NCBI GenBank assembly: GCA_024692685.1
Contig: JAILMJ010000053.1
Location: 51,663-115,662, forward strand
Direction of reading: 5' to 3'
Source of the DNA: Clostridia bacterium
GTDB taxonomy: Bacteria; Bacillota; Clostridia; Oscillospirales; Acutalibacteraceae
DNA: 64,000 bases
The notes under the pieces were generated by a model. It was not told where the DNA came from. It was given only the letters and a program-made list of their open reading frames with translations, and searched no databases. Both the position numbers and the translations under genes were made by a program. This document shows positions 9,136-19,816 of the stretch, one piece after another (the stretch's first letter is position 1; every line of letters begins with the position of its first letter).

Positions 9136-10897
9136 TTTCTTTCACCTCCGTATCGAATAATTCGCCTTTCTCGGCAAGCTCCTGAGCGCTGGTAACTTCC
9201 TCGCGGCGGCGAAGCACCTGAATAACCTTGTTTTGCTTGCTGTCGTCGTAATCCCAGAAGAAGTACGGAATAGTCATAAGCAGATAGCCGATTATGTCAA
9301 GGATTATGGGAATAACTATAATCTTGATTCTCGATTCATCAATAAAGAGAATATCCCAGTTGCTGTTGAAGCCGTATTTGAGAAGCAGAAGCGGGATGAT
9401 AAGGCTCACAAAGCTCGTGATAGGCCCGGTAAACCAGCCGAAAACACCTGAGAAACTCTCAAGACGCTCGCCCGAAAGATACATCTGATAGTCGGTTATC
9501 TGGATATCCATATCTCTCGTTATTGACTTCGGGACCGTCGTGCACATTTCCATAAAGATGAGCACTACAACACTTACGATGCCGCACAGGGTCAGATTGT
9601 CACCGAAGAGCAGATAGCAGGCGACTATCGCCGAATAACAGACAACTCTGATGAGCTGATAGAATATCATAATCTGCTTGTAGGAAAAACGTTTGCGGAA
9701 ATACGGGGTGAAGAAATCCGGCGGTGTGCCCGCAAAGGAAACAAGCGTTACAATCAGGCTGTAAATAAGGCCCGTCATTCTGAAGGTATAAAGATAAAGA
9801 ATTGTGGTGAACGCGAGCATACCGTTGCCGAGGGAGTCGAGCAGACCGACAACGGTGTTTATCCATTTGTATTTGTTGTACATTACGCCTGTCATACCGT
9901 CCCAGAAGGAGATGTTCACCTTCTTTTCAAGCGGAGGCTGCGGTATTCTCTCTTTAATTCTGCCCGCAAGCACAAGAGTAACCGAAGCAAAGACAAGGAA
10001 GGTTATGGGCAGGATGTATTTGAACACGGCAATATCCGCCCACTCGTCCTTTGTGAAACCGATAAAGACGGGAATGAGAATATCAACTATGTTCCAGGCA
10101 AGGTGCGAAATCTTGATGGGGAAGGTACGCACCATAATTCTTTCTTTGGGATCGGGGCTGATATTTGAAGCACATAATTCAAGTTGATTGTTGAATCCGT
10201 ATGCGTTGTAAATCGCAAAAAGAAGGTTCGCAACCCACACTCTTCTTGTAACGTCGCCGATATTGTAGAACGGAAGCCAGCCGATAAGGAAAACCATTAT
10301 CGTCTTGGGGGCAAAATCACAGTAGAGCGAATATTTATATCTGCCGTATTTCGGTATCAGTTTTTTGCGCCAGAAAATATTACGGGCACCCGTATAGCCG
10401 TTATAGAAAATATTTGTGCCTAATATTTTTATCGCGGAAGCGGCGTTTATTCCGTCAAGCGAATTCAGATAATGCACAAAGGTATTTGACGGATTGAGCA
10501 TCCGGCTGAAATCAAAGATAATCATAAACAGACCCACAATCATCATTATGAAGTAGGTCATATAAATCTTTCTTTCGGTTTTCTTGCGCAAAAATCCGAG
10601 GTTGTCGTTGACAATCCAGGCAATCATCGTCCAGATATAGCCCAAAGGCATATTGATGATATTTATCACGGAAAAAGCCAGGTAAGGCAGTTTGTAGTGA
10701 TACATCATCAGATAACAGCCCGCCGCGAACGATATGTACTTTGAAATAGCGGAAAAGCCGGCATAATTTGCGCCTATACCGAGAGTAATATCCACATATT
10801 CACGGTATGAAACGTGCTTACCCTCAGGCGGCGTTTTCCAATAGGTCTTCACATTGTGCAGCGCATTTTTGATTTTTGCGCCGTTTCCGTCAGCCAT
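9122..10897 (-). CDS. MFS transporter, GPH-like
   Basis: ~590 aa polytopic protein with ~12 hydrophobic segments; overlaps the LRR gene by 14 bp. Start at MADGNGAKIK favoured. Confidence 0.75.
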   Translation of the reverse strand: MADGNGAKIKNALHNVKTYWKTPPEGKHVSYREYVDITLGIGANYAGFSAISKYISFAAGCYLMMYHYKLPYLAFSVINIINMPLGYIWTMIAWIVNDNLGFLRKKTERKIYMTYFIMMIVGLFMIIFDFSRMLNPSNTFVHYLNSLDGINAASAIKILGTNIFYNGYTGARNIFWRKKLIPKYGRYKYSLYCDFAPKTIMVFLIGWLPFYNIGDVTRRVWVANLLFAIYNAYGFNNQLELCASNISPDPKERIMVRTFPIKISHLAWNIVDILIPVFIGFTKDEWADIAVFKYILPITFLVFASVTLVLAGRIKERIPQPPLEKKVNISFWDGMTGVMYNKYKWINTVVGLLDSLGNGMLAFTTILYLYTFRMTGLIYSLIVTLVSFAGTPPDFFTPYFRKRFSYKQIMIFYQLIRVVCYSAIVACYLLFGDNLTLCGIVSVVVLIFMEMCTTVPKSITRDMDIQITDYQMYLSGERLESFSGVFGWFTGPITSFVSLIIPLLLLKYGFNSNWDILFIDESRIKIIVIPIILDIIGYLLMTIPYFFWDYDDSKQNKVIQVLRRREEVTSAQELAEKGELFDTEVKENVEE

Positions 10898-10978
10898 AGT
10901 ATCCCTCCGGTGATTATAAATATTCATTTAATATTATATCATCCCTATGCCTTCATTTCAATAACACCGGCAAAAAAA

Positions 10979-11185
10979 TCAAACAGGTAAATACGGGGTT
11001 GCAGAAGATATGTCGCGCGGCAAGGCAAAGGGGATGACAAATGACGGACACCCGCCCTTCAGACGGGTGTTAAACAAAAGCCTTCGGATATCCGGTACCC
11101 CCTCCCTGCAGGCATTTGCATTGCAATACATCGGGCAAGTCTTAACCGGCGGAATTTCTTCTGTTTCTTTTTTGTGATTTGTCAT
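10979..11185 (-). CDS. possible small Cys-containing protein (68 aa)
   Basis: Minus-strand MTNHKKETEEIPPVKTCPMYCNANACREGVPDIRRLLFNTRLKGGCPSFVIPFALPRDISSATPYLPV; lies in the otherwise empty gap between divergent MFS and eno genes; weak SD, so tentative. Confidence 0.3.
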   Translation of the reverse strand: MTNHKKETEEIPPVKTCPMYCNANACREGVPDIRRLLFNTRLKGGCPSFVIPFALPRDISSATPYLPV

Positions 11186-11228
11186 CGGCAAACCCGCTCT
11201 TATTGTGCAAAAAGTATATATAATTCGC

Positions 11229-12608
<1,380 letters not shown>

Positions 12609-12637
12609 TTCAAACTTTACGGGGTAACCCGCTGAAA

Positions 12638-12672
12638 ATACCGGCTGCCGTAATGACAGCCGGTATAATTGT
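12638..12672. terminator. bidirectional intrinsic terminator between convergent eno and paaK
   Basis: ATACCGGCTGccgtaatgaCAGCCGGTATaattgtttt. Confidence 0.75.
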
Positions 12673-12675
12673 TTA

Positions 12676-13911
12676 TCAGTCAAATCGCTCGTCAATAACG
12701 CGGGCGGTTTTTTTCATGCTTCTGGGCAGTACTCCTATTTCAACGACCTTTACTATCGGGGTAAAGCCTATTTTGCTCTTCACCCTTTCGGCTATCTGCT
12801 TCGCGAGACCCTCAAAGTCCACACTGCCGTTGGTTTCAACATAAATACGCATTGTGTCCTTGCCGTCGAGATGGGAAATACGGATCTGATATTCACTTGA
12901 AATCTCGCTGAAACCCGCGAGAATTTCTTCAATCTGGCTCGGGAATACGTTCACGCCCTTAATTTTCATCATATCGTCCGTTCTGCCCTTTATGGCGTCT
13001 ATTCTCGGATAGTCTCTGCCGCAGGGACATTTGCCGGGGATGATACGTGAAAGATCGTGAGTGCGGTAACGGATAAGGGGGGCACCCTCTTTGACAAGGG
13101 TGGTGATAACTATCTCTCCCCATTCACCGTCAGGAACAGTCTTGCCGGTATGAGGATCGATAATCTCGAGATAAAGATAATCATCCCAGATGTGCATCCC
13201 GGTGTTGTACTCGCAGTTTATACCTATGCCGGGGCCGTAAATCTCGGTCAGGCCGTAAATATCATACAGTTCAATGCCGAGTCCGTTGGAAATCCGGTCA
13301 CGCATTTTATCGCTCCAGCGCTCCGAACCTATAACGCCTTTTTTAAGATGAATCTTATCTTTTATACCGCGCTTTTCGATTTCTTCCGTAAGCAGCAGCG
13401 CATAAGAGGATGTGGAGCAGAGCACAGTGCTTTCAAGGTTAATCATCATTTCAAGCTGTTTTTCGGTATTGCCGGGACCCATGGGAATCGCCATTGCTCC
13501 GAGTTTTTCACAACCGTTCTGGAATCCTATGCCGGCAGTCCAGAGACCGTAGCCCGGGGTAATCTGGATTCTGTCCTTCTTTGTAATTCCGGCCACTTCA
13601 TAGCAGCGCCTGAACATCTCGCCCCAGTCGTCAACATCCTTGGCGGTGTAAGGGATGATAACCGGTGTTCCTGTGGTGCCGGAGGAGGAATGAATACGGA
13701 CAATCTCATCCTCGGGGGCTGTCATAAGGCCGAGAGGATATGCGTCTCTGAGATCCCTTTTCTCGGAAAAAGGAAGCTGCTCAAATTCTTCGGGTGATTT
13801 TACCTCTGTTATACCCGCTTCCTCGAGTTTCTTCCCGTAGAAGCTGTCCGACGCAATAAGAGCGCGAATTCGGTCATTGACCTGATCAAGCTGTTTTTTT
13901 GAAATTTGCAT
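12676..13911 (-). CDS. paaK: phenylacetate-CoA ligase family protein (AMP-forming)
   Basis: 411 aa; adenylate-forming motif IHSSSGTTGTPVIIPYT; YGLTEIYGPGIG; adjacent to iorAB. Confidence 0.92.
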   Translation of the reverse strand: MQISKKQLDQVNDRIRALIASDSFYGKKLEEAGITEVKSPEEFEQLPFSEKRDLRDAYPLGLMTAPEDEIVRIHSSSGTTGTPVIIPYTAKDVDDWGEMFRRCYEVAGITKKDRIQITPGYGLWTAGIGFQNGCEKLGAMAIPMGPGNTEKQLEMMINLESTVLCSTSSYALLLTEEIEKRGIKDKIHLKKGVIGSERWSDKMRDRISNGLGIELYDIYGLTEIYGPGIGINCEYNTGMHIWDDYLYLEIIDPHTGKTVPDGEWGEIVITTLVKEGAPLIRYRTHDLSRIIPGKCPCGRDYPRIDAIKGRTDDMMKIKGVNVFPSQIEEILAGFSEISSEYQIRISHLDGKDTMRIYVETNGSVDFEGLAKQIAERVKSKIGFTPIVKVVEIGVLPRSMKKTARVIDERFD

Positions 13912-13925
13912 TTTTCAAAACTCCT

Positions 13926-14495
13926 TTATTCGAAATGCAGTGCCCTGCTGTTCATCTCTACAAACTGCGGCCTGACTGTGATTTTCATTGTTTCTTCAAT
14001 ATCCTCAATACCGAACGGAAGCACGGAGCTTCTTACCGCCGCGCCGAGCATAATCATATTCAGCGCTCTCGGTGAGCCGATTTCTCTGCACGCTTCCTCT
14101 CCGTCAACAGTTATCAGATTACCCGTGTTTTCTTTAAGGTAGTCAAGCATTTCCGTGCCTGTATATGACGAGCCTCTGAGAGCCGCCGTAACGGGCATTA
14201 TTGCGTGGGTGTTCACTATAACTGTGCCGCCGTCCCTAAGATAAGGTAGCATTCTGACCGCCTCCGCGGGCTCAAAGCCAATGAGAATATCGGCCCGTCC
14301 CTCTCCGAACATGGGACTGCTGAGATTATCGCCGAGGCGCAGAAAACTGAAAACGCTCCCGCCCTTCTGAGCCATACCTATTGTTTCGGCGCTCATAACG
14401 GGAATATTCTTTCTCATTGCCGTGGCCGCAATGAGTTTTGAGGTCAGCACTATTCCCTGACCGCCGACTCCGCAGATTAAAATGTTATTCTGCAT
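13926..14495 (-). CDS. iorB: indolepyruvate:ferredoxin oxidoreductase subunit beta
   Basis: MQNNILICGVGGQGIVLTSKLIAATAMRKNIPVMSAETIGMAQKGGSVFSFLR; start overlaps the end of iorA. Confidence 0.92.
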   Translation of the reverse strand: MQNNILICGVGGQGIVLTSKLIAATAMRKNIPVMSAETIGMAQKGGSVFSFLRLGDNLSSPMFGEGRADILIGFEPAEAVRMLPYLRDGGTVIVNTHAIMPVTAALRGSSYTGTEMLDYLKENTGNLITVDGEEACREIGSPRALNMIMLGAAVRSSVLPFGIEDIEETMKITVRPQFVEMNSRALHFE

Positions 14496-16302
14496 TCTGT
14501 TCACCTCCGATTGCTCCGAAGGCACAAACCTGAGAACACAGTCCGCAGCCCGTGCAGAGTGACTCCTCTATGAAAGGCTTGCCTTCCTTGATAACTATAC
14601 CGGGGCAGCCGAGAGCTTTGATGCAGTGCCTGCAGCCGGTACATTTTTCTTCATCAATAAAGGCAGGCTTGCCGTTTTTTATGAGAACAGCGCAGGGAGA
14701 TTTGAATATAATCGCCTTAACTCCGCTTTCCGCCGCAACTCTCTTTACCGTTTCAACAGCCTCGCCGAGCTTGAAAGGATTAACGGTGACAACGGTTTTC
14801 AGCCCTATTCCTCTGAGCACACTTTCTATATCCACCTTATCAACAACCTGCCCCATCATTGTTTTGCCCGTCCCGGGATGCGGCTGATGGCCGGTCATTG
14901 CGGTGGTTGAATTGTCGAGTATGACAAGAGTCATATTCGCCTGATTATATACGGCATTGACGGCGCCGGTAATGGCGGAGGCAAAAAAGGTTGAATCACC
15001 TACAAAAGCGAAACACTCCGTATCCGGCTCGACTTTTCCGATGCCTTGGGTTATATTAACACCCGCTCCCATACAAAGGCAGGTGTCAACCATATCAAGA
15101 GGTGCCGCATTGCCGAGTGTATAGCAGCCGATATCGCCGCAAAACACACTTTTCCTGCCCTTCATTGCGGTTTTGACTGCGAAAAACGAGGCTCTGTGCG
15201 GACAGCCTGCGCAGAGAACCGGAGGTCTGACCGGGAGCTCGGGAGGAGGCGGAACATCCGGTTTACCGGAAATTTCAAGACCGAGAAAACGGGAAATGTC
15301 GGCCCTGACGGAATCGCAGGTGTTTTCGCCTGCCGTTTTAACATCGCGGGTAAGCTTGCCTTTTATAACAGTATCAAGATGATATTTTCCGCATACAAAG
15401 ATGAGATTTCGCTCGATAACGGGATCGAGTTCCTCAACGCAGAGCACTTCATCAAGTCCGTTCAAAAAATCAAGAGCGAGTTTTTCAGGGAATGGATAAG
15501 GGGTTGTAACCTTCATAAGCCGTACGGAATCTGTATCCTGCAGGGCTTCTTTAACATAAGTATAGCTGATGCCGTTTGCGGCAATGCCCTTCCTGAGCTG
15601 CTTTGATTTCTCTGCATAGATAAGATTAAGTCCGCTGTCCGAGAAAACAGACGACAGCTCCTCGTTTCTGCTTTCAATATGTATATGGGCGTTATATGAA
15701 AGCTTCGGGAATATTACCCACTTTGAGGGGTCGCGGACAAAACCTTCGGGAGTATTGATGTAATACTCATCATTGTCTTTGACATTAATCGAGGCATAAC
15801 CGTGGCAGACTCTTGTGGTAGGACGGAAAAGTACGGGAGTTTGATACTTTTCGGAATAATCAAAGGCAATCTGAATAAGATTGTATGCCTCCTGAACAGA
15901 GGACGGGTCAAAACAGGGAAGTTTGGAAAAAGAAGCAAAATGACGCGTGTCCTGCTCAGTCTGCGAGGAAATCGGACCCGGATCATCGGCTACAACAATT
16001 ACCATCCCGCCTTTGACACCGACATAAGCAAGGCTCATAAGAGGATCGGAAGCAACATTGAGTCCGACCTGTTTCATGGTAACCATTGACCTTGCTCCGC
16101 AATAGGCGGCGCCGGCTCCGAGTTCAAGGGCAGCCTTCTCGTTGACCGACCACTCAACATAACGTGAACCGTCGTTATTCTTCGCAACGGTTTCAAGCAC
16201 CTCGGTAGAGGGGGTGCCGGGATATCCGGACACAACATTCAGCCCGGCAGCCAACGCGCCCAAAGCGATGGCGGCATTACCCATTAAAAATTCTTTATGC
16301 AT
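14485..16302 (-). CDS. iorA: indolepyruvate:ferredoxin oxidoreductase subunit alpha
   Basis: 605 aa ThDP enzyme with C-terminal 2x[4Fe-4S] (CTGCRHCIKALGCPG...CTGCGLCSQVC). Confidence 0.95.
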   Translation of the reverse strand: MHKEFLMGNAAIALGALAAGLNVVSGYPGTPSTEVLETVAKNNDGSRYVEWSVNEKAALELGAGAAYCGARSMVTMKQVGLNVASDPLMSLAYVGVKGGMVIVVADDPGPISSQTEQDTRHFASFSKLPCFDPSSVQEAYNLIQIAFDYSEKYQTPVLFRPTTRVCHGYASINVKDNDEYYINTPEGFVRDPSKWVIFPKLSYNAHIHIESRNEELSSVFSDSGLNLIYAEKSKQLRKGIAANGISYTYVKEALQDTDSVRLMKVTTPYPFPEKLALDFLNGLDEVLCVEELDPVIERNLIFVCGKYHLDTVIKGKLTRDVKTAGENTCDSVRADISRFLGLEISGKPDVPPPPELPVRPPVLCAGCPHRASFFAVKTAMKGRKSVFCGDIGCYTLGNAAPLDMVDTCLCMGAGVNITQGIGKVEPDTECFAFVGDSTFFASAITGAVNAVYNQANMTLVILDNSTTAMTGHQPHPGTGKTMMGQVVDKVDIESVLRGIGLKTVVTVNPFKLGEAVETVKRVAAESGVKAIIFKSPCAVLIKNGKPAFIDEEKCTGCRHCIKALGCPGIVIKEGKPFIEESLCTGCGLCSQVCAFGAIGGEQNAE

Positions 16303-16384
16303 AGAAACATCTCCGTAAACATAATGTAAGTATTATAACACACAGCAATGAGGATATCAAACAAAAGAGAGCATAAACGCAAAA

Positions 16385-16411
16385 TTAGCACTCTTTATAT
16401 TCAAGTGCTAA
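16385..16411 (+). promoter_or_regulatory. CIRCE operator (HrcA binding site) upstream of hsp20
   Basis: TTAGCACTC-tttatattc-AAGTGCTAA: matches consensus TTAGCACTC-N9-GAGTGCTAA with one mismatch and exact 9-nt spacing. Confidence 0.9.
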
Positions 16412-16537
16412 CAATTTACAATTTGTTCATTTTTGTTTAACACTAAAAGCACAAATCGGGTATAACATATGAATTGTTCAAGGAGAACAAAACAGTACGA
16501 GACCCGAACGGGTCAGAAGAAAACGGAGGTATTTATT

Positions 16538-16996
16538 ATGTTAGGACTTACACCTTATTACAGAAACAACAGGAATCTTGCTTTCAACCCCTTCCGTGAT
16601 CTGGATGAGTTTGAGAAAAAGCTTTTCGGAGACTCAATGAACGGTTTCTTCCGTGATTCGGATATCGCCGAATTCAAGGCGGACATCACCGATCAAGGTG
16701 ACAGCTTTCTCCTTGAGGCTGATCTTCCCGGTTTTTCAAAGGAAGACATTAACCTTGATTTGAACGGCGATACTCTGACAATCAACGCAGAACGTCATTC
16801 GGAATACGAGGATAAAGACAAGAAAGGCAACTACATCCGTTGTGAGCGTTCCTACGGAAAATACAGCAGATCGTTTGATGTTTCGGAAATCGACTGCGAC
16901 AATATCAAGGCAAAACTTGACAACGGTGTTCTTAAACTCACCCTGCCCAAGAAGCAGAAGGCGGTTGTGGCCGAAAGACGGCTTGAAATTGAATAA
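16538..16996 (+). CDS. Hsp20/alpha-crystallin family small heat-shock protein
   Basis: SD GGAGG followed by ATTTATTATG start; ACD motifs FLLEADLPGFSKEDINLDLNGDTLTINAER and NGVLKLTLPKK. Confidence 0.95.
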   Translation: MLGLTPYYRNNRNLAFNPFRDLDEFEKKLFGDSMNGFFRDSDIAEFKADITDQGDSFLLEADLPGFSKEDINLDLNGDTLTINAERHSEYEDKDKKGNYIRCERSYGKYSRSFDVSEIDCDNIKAKLDNGVLKLTLPKKQKAVVAERRLEIE

Positions 16997-17029
16997 CAGA
17001 TTCTCATTTTTGCTCATTTAACCTTTACG

Positions 17030-17069
17030 GGGCGCCGGCTTGGAATACAGCCGGCGCCCTGATTTTTTT
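17030..17069 (+). terminator. intrinsic terminator after hsp20
   Basis: GGGCGCCGGCTtggaatacAGCCGGCGCCCtgattttttt. Confidence 0.9.
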
Positions 17070-17126
17070 CAGGTCTTCCCCGGCAGTGCGGCGCCGGACG
17101 CAAATCCGGATTAAATCAAAATTGTT

Positions 17127-17155
17127 TTGCAAACGACTGTTTAATATGATATAAT
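17127..17155 (+). promoter_or_regulatory. sigma-A-type promoter for the B-repeat surface protein
   Basis: TTGCAA - 17 nt - TATAAT, ~60 bp upstream of the ATG. Confidence 0.65.
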
Positions 17156-17214
17156 TATTTTATATAACCACAAAAAACAGTTTCAGACCCGGCTTTGCCG
17201 ACAGGGGTAATCAT

Positions 17215-19764
17215 ATGAATACAGTCAAAAAAATAACCGCGGTGATTTTTTCACTGCTTATAGCGGTTAACACCGTTATTATAACCTCAGCCGTCCTTTG
17301 GGAAAAAAACCAGGAAACAGGGCAGAATATTTATACGCCTGACACGGTAAACCTTTACAGTAAAATCAACTACCGCAAATACATAGGGGAAGACCCGGTT
17401 GACTGTACCGGAAGCCCGGTTTTTCCCGGCGATAAGATAAATGTTCAGTTCTGCCTGACTACCGATTTCGTAGCGGGAGCGTTCGAACTTGTTTACGCCT
17501 ATGATACCACTGCTTTTTATTTTCCGGAGGTTCCGATATTCCAGGCTCCTCTTGAAGACGGTCCTTTTCATATTGAAGCGAGCGACCTGAATCTTATATA
17601 TAAATCCGATAGTTCGGTTTCATCAAATCAGGCTGTGGCCAATACATCCGGCCTTGACGGGAACCGCTACGGCTATGTTATGGTCAATACACAAGGTACT
17701 TCAAACACCGCCCGGATATATAAGGGCGAGCCCGTTTTCAGCATTGATTTTGAAATAAAAAGCGAGGAAAACATTTCCTGCATTGATGAAAACAAGTTTA
17801 TCTTTATTCCAGCGTCCACCGCTTATAATAGCGGAACAAGCAAAGCCGTATCATATACAGATATACTATTTGATGAAAACATCTGCAATGATTTCGGCGC
17901 AGACGCAACGCAAAATGAGGTGTCGTTTCACAAATACATAAGCGTTTACGGTAATTCATACTATAAGTCTTCGGCAAAGTACCCCAACTTTTTTATCAGA
18001 AATATTACGGATGACGGTTCACTCAGCGAAAACGGCGGAACCTATATTTACCTTAACGGCAAGATAAGATTTGACGGCGCAATCACACCCGCCGCCACCG
18101 TCAAAGGCGACGCAGGACATTACGATTCATCCGGGCTCTTCTCAAGTACAATCGCTTCCGGCGAAATTCCCGCCGCGGCGGACGTTGCCGCCGAGGGCTA
18201 CGAACTGGCCGGATGGTCAACGGTTAAGAAAGACAAAAGCGAAAAGAACGGAGAAAGCTATTTTTACGGCGATGTCAACTCAATGCTCACCGCAGACGAG
18301 GTCCTTGCCCTGACCTACGGAGATTATAACGCAAATGAGATAAATACCGTTCTTTATGCTGTTTATAAATCTGCCGATACCCATTACAGATACAATGTCT
18401 ATGCATATGGACTCGACAGCAGCGGAAATCAGACTCAGAACGCAGTTCTTCTTGAGGATGAATGTTCGGACTGGCTCCCCGGAAAAACCTATGAAGAAAA
18501 GACAAAGGCAGATATTCTGCCCTATCCGCCTCACGGCTATACAGTTGCGAGCCCGACCGACTGTATCACTCTTGACACAGAGGAACGCAGGGATAACAAC
18601 GTTGTTGATATCTGCCTGAACAGGAATCTTTATGAGGTTTCGTTCAGCGGCACGGAGGGGAACGATTACAGCGGGCAAAAATACTTCGGTTCAACCGTCT
18701 CCTTCCCTGCTGACCCGGAAAAAGAGCATTACACCTTCGGCGGCTGGAAAGAAAACGGCAAAATCGCGTCCGCGCCTTTTACCGTCACGGACAATACGGC
18801 TTTTGAGGCGGTCTGGATACCGGATACCCACACCGTAACATTTGACTGCGGCGGAGGTTCCGCAACAGCTCCGGTTACCGCAGACTACGGATCGGAATTG
18901 GTTATGCCGCCGGATCCTTCAAAACCCGGCTTCACCTTTGACGGCTGGGAAGTCAACGGCAAAAAGGTTGCATTGCCTTATACCGTAACAGACGATGTTA
19001 CTCTTCTCGCAAGATGGATTCCAAACAGACATACCGTAACATTCAATACCGCCGGAGGCAGTTATATACCGTCGGCCTCTCTTAACTTCGGCTCGCAAAT
19101 TGTAAGGCCTGCCGACCCTGAGAGAGAGGGTTATACCTTTGCGGGATGGGACGCCGAAATTCCTGCCGCCATGCCCGACTCAGACCTGGTATTCAATGCA
19201 CTGTGGAATATCAATGAATACACCGTCACCTTTGATACCCTCGGCGGTTCGGTGTTAAGCAATATAAAAGCAAAATATGGGGATGAAGTAAATCCCTCCG
19301 AACCTGTCAGAGACGGCTTTATATTTGACGGCTGGGAGGTTAACGGCGAAAAAATCAGCTTACCTTTTAAGCTGAAAGAGGATGTCGCCTTTACGGCAAG
19401 ATGGGTGGAAATAACCGAGCCGGACTTCCCGGCGCTGAGCATAGTCGGCTACCGCCCGTCATTCACCCCTTCATACAGGTCAACCCTGATCTTCCATACA
19501 AATTACAGTGCCCCGGACGGCTATGAAATTGTCTGGTCAAACAATCAGAAAGGCGACACCTGTACGATAAAGGAAATAAAAGATAAAACCCTTGTTATTA
19601 ATGCAAGCCTTATCAGAAAATCGGATAATGAAGTCATCAGGAAGACTGACGATGTGACTCTCAATGTCAACAACCGATTCTTTGCAAGGATAATCGCATT
19701 CATCAGAAGCATCTTCCACAGGCTGCCGAAATATGAAAACTTCAAAAGAGTCGTAAGCAGATAA
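17215..19764 (+). CDS. secreted surface protein with four InlB/Listeria-Bacteroides B-type repeats
   Basis: Signal-like N-terminus; repeats of the form xxVTF(D/N)xxGGSxxxxxxxxYGxxxxxPxxPxxxGxxFxGWxxNGxxxxxPxxxxxDxxFxAxWxx; no LPXTG found. Confidence 0.85.
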   Translation: MNTVKKITAVIFSLLIAVNTVIITSAVLWEKNQETGQNIYTPDTVNLYSKINYRKYIGEDPVDCTGSPVFPGDKINVQFCLTTDFVAGAFELVYAYDTTAFYFPEVPIFQAPLEDGPFHIEASDLNLIYKSDSSVSSNQAVANTSGLDGNRYGYVMVNTQGTSNTARIYKGEPVFSIDFEIKSEENISCIDENKFIFIPASTAYNSGTSKAVSYTDILFDENICNDFGADATQNEVSFHKYISVYGNSYYKSSAKYPNFFIRNITDDGSLSENGGTYIYLNGKIRFDGAITPAATVKGDAGHYDSSGLFSSTIASGEIPAAADVAAEGYELAGWSTVKKDKSEKNGESYFYGDVNSMLTADEVLALTYGDYNANEINTVLYAVYKSADTHYRYNVYAYGLDSSGNQTQNAVLLEDECSDWLPGKTYEEKTKADILPYPPHGYTVASPTDCITLDTEERRDNNVVDICLNRNLYEVSFSGTEGNDYSGQKYFGSTVSFPADPEKEHYTFGGWKENGKIASAPFTVTDNTAFEAVWIPDTHTVTFDCGGGSATAPVTADYGSELVMPPDPSKPGFTFDGWEVNGKKVALPYTVTDDVTLLARWIPNRHTVTFNTAGGSYIPSASLNFGSQIVRPADPEREGYTFAGWDAEIPAAMPDSDLVFNALWNINEYTVTFDTLGGSVLSNIKAKYGDEVNPSEPVRDGFIFDGWEVNGEKISLPFKLKEDVAFTARWVEITEPDFPALSIVGYRPSFTPSYRSTLIFHTNYSAPDGYEIVWSNNQKGDTCTIKEIKDKTLVINASLIRKSDNEVIRKTDDVTLNVNNRFFARIIAFIRSIFHRLPKYENFKRVVSR
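18631..19410 (+). repeat. four tandem ~65-aa B-repeat units within the surface protein
   Basis: Units beginning YEVSFSGTEG, HTVTFDCGGG, HTVTFNTAGG, YTVTFDTLGG. Confidence 0.85.
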
Positions 19765-19769
19765 AAAAT

Positions 19770-19801
19770 ACCGGACAAATCGGAATTCCGATTTGTCCGG
19801 T
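19770..19801. terminator. perfect 32-bp palindrome, probable bidirectional terminator between convergent genes
   Basis: ACCGGACAAATCGGAATTCCGATTTGTCCGGT equals its own reverse complement; lies between stop codons 19764 and 19817, preceded by AAAAAAT. Confidence 0.7.
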
Positions 19802-19816
19802 TCTGCTGTTATATAC

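Noticed and set aside
13057-13797. 246-aa plus-strand ORF opposite paaK
   Set aside because: Exactly antisense to a well-supported gene; no SD or recognisable domain; typical shadow ORF.
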